Below, one piece after another: positions 46,532-56,987 of a DNA stretch of 64,000 nucleotides. A program made the translations under genes and the position numbers. The DNA lies in the NCBI RefSeq assembly GCF_004193775.1, contig NC_041016.1, positions 40,462,522-40,526,521 of the forward strand, in the 5' to 3' direction. The stretch's first letter is position 1; every line of letters starts with the position of its first letter. The notes below the pieces were generated by a model, which saw nothing but the letters and a program-made list of their open reading frames with translations, did no database searches and was not told where the DNA came from. The DNA comes from Glycine soja (Eukaryota > Streptophyta > Magnoliopsida > Fabales > Fabaceae).

Positions 46532-47990
46532 GATTTGCCAGTGAGGTAAAGGCGTCAAGCTAATGACGTTAAAGAAGCACTCCCTGGGAGGCAACCCAGT
46601 TTTAATTTGTGTTATTTTTGGTTTTTCATGCATTTGATCATTAGGAACTTGCTATATAATCTAAACATTGGAGCATATCGGCCTCCCTTTGAATGGTAAA
46701 ATTAAGGGTTTCAATTTCTTGGGAAAGGACTAAGTTTAAAACTTAGAAAATCTTTTTGACAATTAGTCCTTTCGCTAAGCGTCTATTTCTCGCTAAGCGC
46801 ATAATCATTTATGCGCTAAGCCACGAGTTCAAGCACTTAGCGCACAACCCTGGCATCTGAGGCTGATTAATTCCGCCAAGCTAGCCAAGGTTTAGCTAAG
46901 CCAAAATCAATCCAAGTTGAATTCAGCTAAGCGACAGACTGATCGCTGAGCGATGGCTTCCCTTGGCTAAGCGAGACCTAGTGTCGCCAAGTGCAATTCA
47001 TTGCGGCCAGAATTAAAGGGTCATGGATAGCGCTTAATCTGTTGGCTAAGCAGATATTCTTGCGGTTTAAATGGGATTTGATGCAGCTTAGTGCCACTCA
47101 TGGTTGCTAAGCTCAATCGCTTACGGCAGTGTGTGCGCTAAGCGATGTTATTAATCACTTAGTGCAACTCCTCTGCACTTAAAATACATGATTTCGGCTA
47201 AGCGGGCCTAGATCTCGGCTTAGCGAGACTTGCAGGTTTTCTTATCTGCAAATTTCGCTAAGCGGTAGAATTCGCGTGCTAAGCTAAAAAAAAAAAAGAG
47301 CTCGGCTAAGCGCGAGCTCCGCTAAGCAGCTGGCCTTGAGAAATCAAACGACTCTCCCGTTGAGCGAATTCTTTACTAAGCGGGAGAGTCGAAAAGCACT
47401 TGGTTAAGTGTAGCTTCAGTACTTTGACAAGTGTTGAGTGTAAGGAACAGTGGAGAATTCTTTTCTACATAAACACTTTTACCTCTTTCTCCATCCCTCA
47501 TCTAATCCAACATCTGCATTTGGTCTACTGCATCAACGATTCAAGTAAGTTCCATATGATCCTTGTCTTTGTTATTTTGCTCAACCTTAGGTTAGACGAA
47601 CTTTAATATTAGCTTTAGGAATTATAGGATTGTAGTATGTTTAGAAGTAGTTAAACTTTAGGTTTATGTTTAGGTTGTCTGTTGTAAAATATGTTTGGAA
47701 CTTTGCATGTGTGAAATGCACTGTTTTTCCTGCTGTCTTTCTGGAAAATGCAACGAGCTCGCTGAGCGCACCAGCCGCGCTGAGCGAGATTATCAATGCT
47801 CATTGAATTTTTCGAAAGAACTCGCTAAGAGCACATGTCGTGCTGAGCGAGTGTACCAATAGTAGTTGTATTCTTCAAAAGCATTTGCTGAGCATGTTCG
47901 TTGTGCTAAGCGATCTGACCCGTAGAGGATGAATATTCATCCTCTTGATAAGTACTTGTGGCTAAGCGAGGTTGATTCGCTAAGCCCAGG
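46532..47990 (+). repeat. Non-coding region with a dense CGCTAAGCG motif
   Basis: After a conserved-looking CTCCCTGGGAGGCAACCCAG (46581-46600; CTCCCTGGGAG is near palindromic) the stretch 46770-47990 carries CGCTAAGCG or close variants and the inverse CTTAGCG every 25-60 bases, at uneven spacing, so it is not a simple tandem array. No frame is supported. The 5' LTR of the same element has the same motif. Confidence 0.75.
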
Positions 47991-50082
47991 TGTCGCAACC
48001 TACCCTTCGGCGGGAGGGCGACGCGTGACTCGCGGGATGCGTGTTCCACAAAAGGAATACGCGCGGAGTCGCCACCAACGTTTATTTGAGGAAAACGTCG
48101 GAAAAACCGGAAAAGACGCGATCTACGAACTTTTTAGTGAAAAGGTTCGGGAGTTGTATTTACGCACGGGGAAGGTATTAGCACCCCACACGTCCGTCCC
48201 AAGGGACGGCAGCCTTTAATCGAATGTGCAAACATGACTTTGATTTTTTATGTTCCTTTTTACATTTCTATGTCCTTTATACCCTTTTTATATTTTTCTC
48301 TTTTTGTGGTCGACAAGGGTGTTTCCCTTTGCTCCTACGTATTCCTCAATTTGCGATGAGGAAATCAGACCTACGTAGTTCTTTCGGAACAAAGTGTTTG
48401 GTTAAGTTGTTTTTTATCTTTTTGCAAGATATATTTTGATTGAACAAAAAGGTCATTTGAGGTGTTGGACCATTAAATGATCTTTTGATTTTGAAAGGAG
48501 AGAAACGTTAAGGTGTTGGACCATTAACGATCTCTCGGGGTGGTCGACAAAAGCGGGGCTTTTGCTCCTACGTATCCTCAATTGCGATGAGGAAATCAGA
48601 CCTACGTAGTTCTTGCAAAAGCGGTAAAGTCACATGTTGATTTTATGCTTTTGAACGGTCCATGTTAACCGATAAAAGCAAAGAGGACCGTTTAAGGCGT
48701 TGGACCTTAAAACGGTTTTTAGTGATTTTTCGGAAAAAAACTTGATTTGTGAGTTGATTTTAGTCTTAGTTTCACTTTGGTTATTAATCAATTCATTCAA
48801 GGAAACTTCCAAAGAAAAACGTCCGATTGATTTTTTTTATTATTGTATTCAAAGATATTTTGATTATTTTATTATTATTTTTCAAGATATTTTGATTATT
48901 TTATTATTATTTTACTTTTTTTGGTTTAACCGAGGTTATAGCGTGAACGATCAGTTAGATTTCATTTTAACAGTGATTAAACGAGATTACAACACAAATG
49001 ATCGGTTGAAATTCATTTTATCATTTATTAGACGAGAAAACGGCTTAAATAAATGGTTAAAGCACGTTAAAAACGGAAGAAAAGAAAACTGAAAGTAAAC
49101 GAAATTAAAGTGAAAGTACACAAAACAAGAAATGAATTGAAAGTCTCGGATTCGAAAACTTACCCGTTGAAGAACGAAGAACGAACGAAGAACGGATGAA
49201 GAACGGTGAAGAACGACGAAGAACGATGAAGAATTTCCACAGAATCGCTTACGGAAGCGTTTCGGAAGCGCCTCGGCTTAGATTTTCTTCACGGAAACGA
49301 TTTTTGCCCAAAATAGCCGAAATGCATAGCCAAAGGGGTCTTGAACATTTTGAAACAGCTCCCCCCTCCCTTATTTATAGAAAAAAAGGGAGGTGCTTGC
49401 CTTTCTAAGCGCACCCGAATTACTAAGTTCACCCCCCTTTTCGTATTTTACGGAAAAGTTACGGAAGCCTTACGGAACTGTTTTCGAATTTGATTTTCAT
49501 CTTTTTTCTTTTCCCTTTTACCAATGTTAAGTGGAATATGCTTACCCAAGGTTTTCGGATATTTTATGGAAGTATTACGGAAGCCGCGGAAGCCTCGAAA
49601 ACCATTTTTCAAAAACGTGGAGGAGCTTGCCGCCCAGTTGCTTCCTCCTTAAGCAACCCAACTTCCAAAATGTTCTAGAAGGGCCTAGATTTGAATTTCT
49701 ATTTACACCCCTATCTTGATAAGTTCACCCCCCTTACCTTTTTTGGTGATTCTTTTTTCGTAAAGTTACGGAAACTTACGAATCTCGTAACGATACTTGT
49801 TTTCTTTCCGTAATGTTACGGAACCTTGCGGATTACATAATCATCCCCTTTTTGACTTACGGAATGTTACGGAATCTCACTTAATTATGCAACGATGCTT
49901 CCATTTTATTTCCGGTGTGTCACGGAAACTTACGGATTGTGCATCAATATATTTTTTTGGTTTTTCGGCATGTCCTGGAATTTCACAAATTGCCCAATGA
50001 TGGATGCCAAGCACCTCACAAGGACCAAAGAAAGGTCGCATGTCATCAAGCAAAGGTCCCCGGACGAAATTAGGGTATGACA
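47991..50082 (-). repeat. Ogre-like 3' LTR
   Basis: 2092 bp. It differs from the 5' LTR at many places, has one instead of two TTAAGG-type AACG hairpins, and lacks about 20-30 bases near 49400. It adjoins a polypurine tract on its right. It contains two TACGTA cassettes (48308-48383, 48541-48616) and several GTTACGGAA motifs (49440-49930). Confidence 0.9.
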
Positions 50083-50580
50083 GTTGCCCCTCTTTACTTG
50101 TCTTTTATTGGAGATAAAAGGAAAGTAAAGATAAGACACTAATTTCGTTCCTCTCGATTTGACGAGAGTCGCGGGTGACCATAAAATCTCCACATGCAAA
50201 TGACTTGTTGTTCCCGGATTTTCACAAATTGCCTAATGATGGGTGCCAAGCACCTCACAAGGACCAAAGAAAGGTCGCATGTCATCAAGCAAAGGTACCC
50301 GGACGAAAATTAGTGTATGACACTAATTTCGCTCCTCTCGGTTGACGAGAGTCGCGGGTGACCATGACTTGTCGTTCCCGGATTTTCACAAATTGCCTAA
50401 CGATGGGTGCCAAGCACCTCACAAGGACCAAAGAAAGGTCGCATGTCATCAAACAAAGGTACCCGGACGAAAATTAGTGTATGACACTAATTTCGCTCCT
50501 CTCGGTTGACGAGAGTCGCGGGTGACCATGAAATTTCCGCATGTAAATGACTTGTTGTTCCCGGAGGAACAAAAGGTGCA
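50083..50580 (-). repeat. Polypurine tract and repeated LTR-start fragments
   Basis: The minus strand has AAGTAAAGAGGGGCAAC (50099-50083) directly before the LTR start, the PPT. Further in, about 105 bases of the LTR start (ACAAATTGCC..., CCGGACGAAAATTAG, TGTATGACA) recur at about 50220-50330 and 50385-50486, each followed by CTAATTTCGCTCCTCTCG and CGAGAGTCGCGGGTGACC, with a period of 165 bp. Confidence 0.75.
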
Positions 50581-50654
50581 GAAGACTATGTCAGCCTCTG
50601 CATGCTATTAAGCGTTCTGTCTTACAGATAGCAAAAGAATGTTTATACGGATAA

Positions 50655-51412
50655 CCACTCGGGTATTTCCGCGTATCATCGGGCCCGCCGCCTCTGGATG
50701 ATACAAGGGTGCAGAATGACCAAATTTGGTCTCTGCTTGTCATCGGGCCCGCCGCCTCTGGATGACAAAAGGGTGCGGATAACCATAAGGTATCTCCGCG
50801 TATCATCGGGCCCGCCGCCTCTGGATGATACAAGGGTGCAGAATGACCAAACTTGGTCTCTGCTTGTCATCGGGCCCGCCGCCTCTGGATGACAAAAGGG
50901 TGCGGATAACCGTAAGGTATCTCCGCGTATCATCGGGCCCGCCGCCTCTGGATGATACAAGGGTGCAGAATGACCAAATTTGGTCTCTGCTTGTCATCGG
51001 GCCCGCCGCCTCTGGATGACAAAAGGGTGCGGATAACCGTAAGGTATCTCCGCGTATCATCGGGCCCGCCGCCTCTGGATGATACAAGGGTGCAGAATGA
51101 CCAAACTTGGTCTCTGCTTGTCATCGGGCCCGCCGCCTCTGGATGACAAAAGGGTGCGGATAACCGTAAGGTATCTCCGCGTATCATCGGGCCCGCCGCC
51201 TCTGGATGACAAAAGGGTGCGGATAACCGTAAGGTATCTCCGCGTATCATCGGGCCCGCCGCCTCTGGATGATACAAGGGTGCAGAATGACCAAACTTGG
51301 TCTCTGCTTGTCATCGGGCCCGCCGCCTCTGGATGAAAAAAGGGTGCGGATAACCGTAAGGTATCTCCGCGTATCATCGGGCCCGCCGCCTCTGGATGAT
51401 ACAAGGGTGCAT
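50655..51412 (-). repeat. 127-bp tandem array made of alternating stem-loops
   Basis: About six copies of a 127-bp unit (starts at 50671, 50798, 50925, 51052, 51179, 51242 and 51369; one is a half unit of 63 bp). Each unit has two halves. Each half holds a hairpin with the 16-base loop GGGCCCGCCGCCTCTG and a second hairpin (GCAGA...TCTGC or GCGGA...TCCGC). Open frames across it exist on both strands only because the unit lacks stops; they are not genes. Confidence 0.92.
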
Positions 51413-53180
51413 GTCACATGACCTCAGGGTCAGTATGACAAAGATTATGGGGCGGCCGACAAAAGCAAGGCTCTTGCTCCTACGTATCCTCCAATGAGGA
51501 ATTCAGACCTACGTAGTTCTTGATAACTTGTGAGACTTGAAAAAGTCTCCATCGGAAAATGCTGACATCTCCGGAAAGGGCGCAGATGACCATATTGGTC
51601 TCTGCTCGTCAATCACACTTGGGGTCACTGAATGACGAAGTGTGGATAACCGTAAGGTGTCTCCGCGGGCTACCAGCTCTTGAGTCATGGCAACAAAAGG
51701 CGGTATGGTCGACAAAAGCGAGGCTCTTGCTCCTACGTATCCTCCAATGAGGAACTCAGACCTACGTAGTTCTGGATAACTTGTGAGACTTGAAAAAGTC
51801 TCGGTGTTTTCTCCACTAAAATGCAAACATGCTTTAGCAAAGAGACAAATATTCCAACTGATTTAGAGCAGCATATGCTTTTATGAGTGAGAAACAATGC
51901 GTTTACCGGGGAAGGAGAGTCTGCTGATGAAATCTCCCATAACCATAAATGAGATCTTGGATGTTAGCATTTCGTTTCTAAATGACCATTTAGAGGAAAC
52001 ACTGGGTTCGACAAAAATAGAAGAAAATCACTCAAAGTGTATCAATCTCGCACAGGTAAGTGTTTCATCCTAATTCTGGACCATAGATACGTCATGACTT
52101 GACTTTGCAAATTATTTCCTATCAAATCAAAAATTACATGTGTGATCATGGATCAATAGGACTTCCCTTGGGAATGGGTTCTTTTGGTGGGTTTTTCGGC
52201 TTTTGTGTGTTTTTGGCTTTTGATTTTTTGTTGGCTTTTCCTTTTCTGTTTTTGTTTAGTGTGGGGCGAAAAAGTCGCTAGCGCACTGATTTTGGTTGGC
52301 AATTAAAGGGAGAAGACCATTTTAGGTCGTGGTTTCCTTTCCTTCTTTTTTTGTTCATTTGGTGACAATTCTGTATTGTTCAGATATTGTCCGGTCCAAA
52401 GACCTCTCAGCACATTTCTTCTGGTTTCTTTGACCAGGAGCTTTCTTCTTTTTTACTTTCTCCCATTCTTTGGTTGGGAATTTTCTTTCTTTTCTTTTTT
52501 TCTTTCTCCCTCTCTTTGATTGGAAATTTCCCTTCTCTTTTTCTTTGATTGGAAATTTTCCTTCTCTTTTTCTTTGATTGGAAATTTCCCTTCTATTCTT
52601 TTTTGCTTTCGAGGGTAAGGATTGACATTCTCACCCTGGGTCAAGGTTTATGGTGAGTCAGGATCTTGGCTCAAGACTTGTAGAATGGCTAGGCATGGTA
52701 CATGTCAGGGTTTGGTTTGGCTCAAGGATAAAAGGGGTGCCCCACATTATTTCCATGACACAAATGCAAAAATGATGATTTGGAAACTTTATGCAAAACT
52801 GGTCATGCATGCACCTATGCGGACACTCAAGTGTCAAATTTTTATGGTCATGTGATGCTAGGGCTCAGGATTCATTTCCTTTATTTTAGTCAACCCAATG
52901 TTTCCAAAATATGTTCTTTTATCAATTTGTGCATTCATCCGAGTCCATTTCGGGCGTCCGGGGAAATTTCACAGTATTCACCCTTCAGGTGTAGACACAT
53001 TTTTTTCAAAAACTAGTTATAATCAATGAATTTTTTTCAAAGAAAAGTTGGAAATCATCTCTTTTCAAAAGCATGTCGGTTTTTAGCTAGACAACTTATT
53101 TTCTCTTTTTCCACCTTTTTTCTTTTTTTTATTTGTTTATTTATTTTTCTTGTTTGTTTTTGTTTTTTTTCCTTTTTTTT
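51413..53180 (-). other. Non-coding 3' region of the Ogre-like element
   Basis: Two more TACGTA cassettes (51451-51520, 51707-51773), each followed by GATAACTTGTGAGACTTG, and a diverged copy of the array hairpins (GCAGATGACCATATTGG near 51582). Further right are pyrimidine-rich repeats of TCTTTGATTGGAAATTT (52500-52590, period about 31) and T-rich low complexity (53090-53180). No supported protein. Confidence 0.6.
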
Positions 53181-53185
53181 TCATG

Positions 53186-53540
53186 AGGTATTTTGCTACC
53201 TAAACATGTGTATATTTTTGTGAGGTATTTTTTCTATATACATGCATATCCAAGGTATCTTGCTACCTAAACATACATATATATATTTTGTGAGGTATCT
53301 TTTTGCTACATACATGCATATCTAAGGTATCTTGCTACCTAAACATACATATATATATTTTGTGAGGTATCTTTTTGCTACATACATGCATATCTAAGGT
53401 ATCTTGCTACCTAAACATACATATATATATTTTGTGAGGTAGTTGTTTGCTACCTAAATTACATACATGCATATCTAAGGTATTTTTCACTACCTAAACA
53501 CGCATACATATATTTTGTGAGGTATGACTACCTTCCGAGC
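53186..53540. repeat. 72-bp tandem repeat with GAGGTATCTTGCTACCT stems
   Basis: Unit starts at 53252, 53324 and 53396, with degenerate copies on both sides. Each has AGGTATCTTGCTACCT (AGGTA paired with TACCT), ACATACATATATATA and TTGTGAGGTATC. Non-coding. Confidence 0.8.
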
Positions 53541-54600
53541 TTGTGCTCGTTTTATTTAAATTCTTAGGATCATGAGCAACTAGGTGTGTCCAATATGACT
53601 TGAGAAACAAAAGGTGATCAAATAGCAGGCAGAAATTTAAAAGTTACTAGGTTGCCCCCTAGTAGCGCTTCTTTAACGTCTTGAGCTGGACGCCTTATGA
53701 CTTGTAGGTCACGGACCTAGTACTTTGCTTACCTTTGGCTTTGGACTTGGTCGCCTGCTGGTCGGCCATGTGTCGTAGGCAACACTCTAACCTTTTTGCG
53801 GATGAGCTGAGGTGAACTCTAGAGGTGGTGGCGGTGTGTCTATTGCCCGCTACCGGCCATCCCAATGCTGCTGTGGTGTTTCGCCCTGCGCCTGCCTGGG
53901 GGCGCAGTACTTCTTGATGAAAGCTCGATTAGTAGGGGGCATGATGCCCTTGCTGGAGGTGACAGGTACTCCGTAGAACTGACAGAGACCCGTAATTAGA
54001 GCTTGACAACTCCAAGACCCTGTTGGACTTCTTCGGGTCCACTGGGTGTCTTGCAGGCGCGATCCCTGCAAACAATAGATGAAATCAGAAATCAGTTGAG
54101 CGATGTGCATACTTACCTATGATGACGTGACCTTGTCGGGGGGGTACGGGCACCCTGTAGGACTGATAGAGGCCCGTAACCAGAGCTGAAAACCCCAGGG
54201 CCCTGTTTGACTTTTTCGGGTCCACTGGGTGTCTTTGTGGGTGCGATCCCTGCAAACAATAGATGGTATCAGAAATCAGTTGAACCATATGCATACTTAC
54301 CCACGTCGGGACGACACAGACCAACTGATACTTTTGCAGGGGGAGATTGGCATTGCGGTCGCTGGGCAGAATGTTGCTAAGTAGCAATGTCATCTATATC
54401 TGTGTAAGAGTGGTCATGTTGGTACGCATGATCCGCACTCGTCTCTTTGCAGCGGCACGGGTGAAATCTTGCCCCGGTATGCATAGTAGCTGTGTGATAG
54501 CCTCCCTTTCTGGTTGTGCTTGCACAGTTGGCCCTCCTCCAATATTAGGGGGTGGCCCAGGAACCGTTAAAAGGAAACTACTGGTCCCTTAATCGGGAGT
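53541..54600 (-). pseudogene. 'Putative plant transposon protein' frame, broken and internally duplicated
   Basis: The minus strand reads ITQLLCIPGQDFTRAAAKRR, RTNMTTLTQI, a TAG (54394-54396) where Trp is usual, then LLSNILPSDRNANLPLQK, AQLISD and RALGFSALVTGLYQSYRVPV. A second copy of the AQLISD to GLCQFYGVPVTS part follows (53955-54115 duplicates 54140-54305; period about 186 bp), then PPTNRAFIKKYCAPRQAQG. This is a domain of unknown function common in plant retroelements. Frameshifts and the stop make it non-functional. The left part (53541-53840) shows nothing clear. Confidence 0.65.
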
Positions 54601-54659
54601 GCAAGTCTTGGTTAAGCATTTAAGGATAGAGGACCTTAAATTCTCTTAAGGTGCGGATG

Positions 54660-55250
54660 TGGAGCACACTGAAAATGAGGACACGTAGCCCTCTAAAGGT
54701 GAGGGCGTGCAACCCTCTCAAGGCGAGGGCGTGCAGCCCTCTGTTGGCGAGGACGTGTAGTCCTCTAAAGGTGAGGGCGTGTAGCCCTACGAAGGTGAGG
54801 ACATGCAGTCCTCTGATGGCGAGGGCGTGTAGCCCTCTGAAGGTGAGGACGTGTGGTCCTCTAAAGGTGAGGGCGTGTAGCCCTACAAAGGTGAGGACAT
54901 GTAGTCCTCTGAAGGTGAGGGTAACTAGTACCCAAGGCAAGGGCGAGTAGCCCTCTCAAGGCGAGGACGTGTAGTCCTCTGGAGGTGAGGGTGTGCAGTC
55001 CTTTGATGGCGAGGGCGTGTAACCCTCTGAAGGTGAGGACATGCAGTCCTCTGATGGCGAGGGCGTGTAGCTCTCTGAAGGTGAGGACACGCAGTCCTCT
55101 GATGGCGAGGGCGTGTAGCCCTCTGAAGGTGAGGACATGCAGTCCTCTGAAAGTGAGGACACACAGTCCTCTTAAGGTGAGGGCGTGCAGCCCTCTGTTG
55201 GCGAGGACGTGTAGTCCTCTGAAGACCAGGGTACTAGTACCCGAGGGTCC
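54660..55250. repeat. 24-bp minisatellite of hairpin units
   Basis: About 24 units of 24 bp. Most are perfect stem-loops: GAGGAC with GTCCTC, or GAGGGC with GCCCTC, around a 5-base loop (GTGTA, ATGCA, ACGCA). Two odd units at 54918 and 55228 use GGGTA with TACCC. Frames with an 8-residue repeat on both strands are a by-product of the 24-bp period. Confidence 0.92.
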
Positions 55251-55946
55251 ATCCTTATGAGAAAGCAAGAGATCGACTCATTGAGAGAGCCGGTCATCCC
55301 AAATTCAAAAGATTTGGACATTTAGATGTAGGGAATCTATGTAGTTAACATGATTTTGAGGGATGCAAATGCATGCAACCTTTGTTGTGAAATTTGGGTA
55401 AATGCGGACTTTGTATGAAACAATGCAATGTAATGGAAAGTTGTACAATGTTCATGGCATTCTTTCCCTATTTTGTGATTTTGATTTTGATTTGATTTTT
55501 TTTTTTTTTTTGGAAAACACAGATTGACTGCCCTTTTGAAAAAGGTGATAATTCATGCAACCTCATCCTATCTTTTTGCAAATCTCTTCGGGAACTCCCT
55601 CAGAGTGTATGTTCTTTTTGATTTAGTCACTTGACCATTTTGGAGTGACGGCAATGGAGTCGTTTGATGTTTAATCAATCCATTGAAATCCTAGGGTTTG
55701 TCCCTTTTTTTTTGTTAAAAACATCGATGGGTGAGAACTTTTGATCGGCCCCTATGTTCACTTGAGGCTCATGCACGATGCCCCTCATTGCCCCAGTGTA
55801 AGGCTTTGAGGTACCAATCGTTGTCTTGTTTTCATAGCCTCGTAGTGAGGAAGAATGAAAGAAGCAGTTGATTCTTGCAAAAAGAATTTTCCAAGGACGA
55901 GAAATAGTTGAAGGATTTTTTGATGGATTAAGTCAAATGACTCCTA
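55251..55946 (-). other. Ogre-like interior, nothing recognisable
   Basis: No frame or motif I can assign. Where protease and RT would be expected between gag and the 3' part, this stretch and 56983-57190 are all that is present. Confidence 0.5.
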
Positions 55947-56982
55947 TGTAGAAGCAAGATGTTTTGATGTCTTGATGATGCTAAAGGATCAAGTGCTTCT
56001 AAGTTTTATTCAAGACAAGAATCCAAGAAAGTCAAGATATATGATCAAGTTGATTTCTAGAATCTTTTGGAAGAAGTTTCCAAATTGAAAAAACAAAAGG
56101 TTTGACCAAAGAATTCTATCATTTCAAATTGAGATTTGCTCTCCGGTAATCAATTACCAGCAGCTGAAAATGTTTATAATAGTCACTAGAAATTTGAATT
56201 CAAAATTTATAATGTGTAATCGATTACACATGGATGGTAATTGATTACCAGCAATTTATTCAAATTTTAAAGCCTGTGATCTATTACACAAGTCTTGTAA
56301 TCGATTACCAGAGGAGATTTTCAGAAAATAATTTCCAAGAGTCACATCTATTCAAATGGTTTATGAATGGCCATCAAAGGTGACTTGGAAACACGAATTT
56401 AAAGAGAGTTTTCATTGCCCACAAAGTTTATCCTCTCAAAAAATTAAGAGTTTTTCTGAACTGAACTGTCTTATCCTCTCAAAAAGATTCCTTGGTCAAC
56501 CACTTGCATATTCAATAAGGAATTTTGATTGGTCTTCATTGTACAATCTATCCCTTTTAAGAGAGAATTCTTCTTCTCTTCTTCTTACTTCTGAAAAGGG
56601 ATTAAGAGACTGAGAGTCTCTTATTGTAGAGGATTCTTGAACACAAGGGAAGGGTTGTCCCTGTGTGGTTCAGACTTTGTAAAAGGAGTTTTACAAAGAG
56701 AGTGGAAAATCTCAAGTGGGTTTCTTGAGGACTGGACGTAGGCGCGGGAAGTGGCCGAACCAGTATAAATCAAGTTTGCATTCCTCTCTTCCTTTAAACT
56801 TCTTTTATTGCTATTTATCTTTTGCTTTAAAGAAGTTTATTTTGATTTGTCTTTTGAGTAATTCATGTTAAGGGTGCATTGTTAATCCAAAAAGAAAGAG
56901 TGATAGTTCAATTGGGGAATAGTCTTTGCATCTTAATTCAACCCCCCTTTTTCTTAAGGTAACTGAGGCCATTTGTCCAACA
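55947..56982 (+). mobile_element. Solo LTR of the TAATCGATTA-rich family (second copy)
   Basis: 1036 bp, TGTAGAAGCAAGATG to TTTGTCCAACA, with a perfect TCCTA duplication (55942-55946 and 56983-56987). It shares with the LTR at 3155 the ATCGAT palindromes (56150-56310, some degenerate), a GTAGGCGCGGG/GAACCAGTATAAA block, C-run and GAGGCC end. It has one hairpin (ACACAAGGGA with TCCCTGTGT, 56641-56666) corresponding to the five at 4373-4524. Confidence 0.87.
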
Positions 56983-56987
56983 TCCTA

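Larger units (their letters stand above)
40312..47990 (+). mobile_element. Athila/Diaspora-type gypsy element with gag and protease only
   Basis: LTR 40312-41744, PBS at 41751, gag (split by a solo LTR) and a retropepsin-like region, then a long non-coding stretch full of CGCTAAGCG motifs to 47990, where an Ogre-like LTR begins. No RT, RNase H or integrase is visible, so it is probably a non-autonomous type or internally deleted. Part of it is repeated at 62908-64000. Confidence 0.82.

Noticed and set aside
50591..51404. Long overlapping open frames on both strands with repeats such as SSGPPPLDD and HPEAAGPM
   Set aside because: They come from the stop-free 127-bp tandem unit, appear on both strands at once, and have no family match.
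50655..51412. CRISPR-like repeat-spacer array
   Set aside because: Plant nuclear context; the spacers are themselves repeated and there are no cas genes.
54620..55268. Open frames on both strands with 8-residue repeats (KVRTCSPL, RGLHVLTF)
   Set aside because: They follow from the 24-bp hairpin minisatellite and are present in several frames; not a repeat protein.
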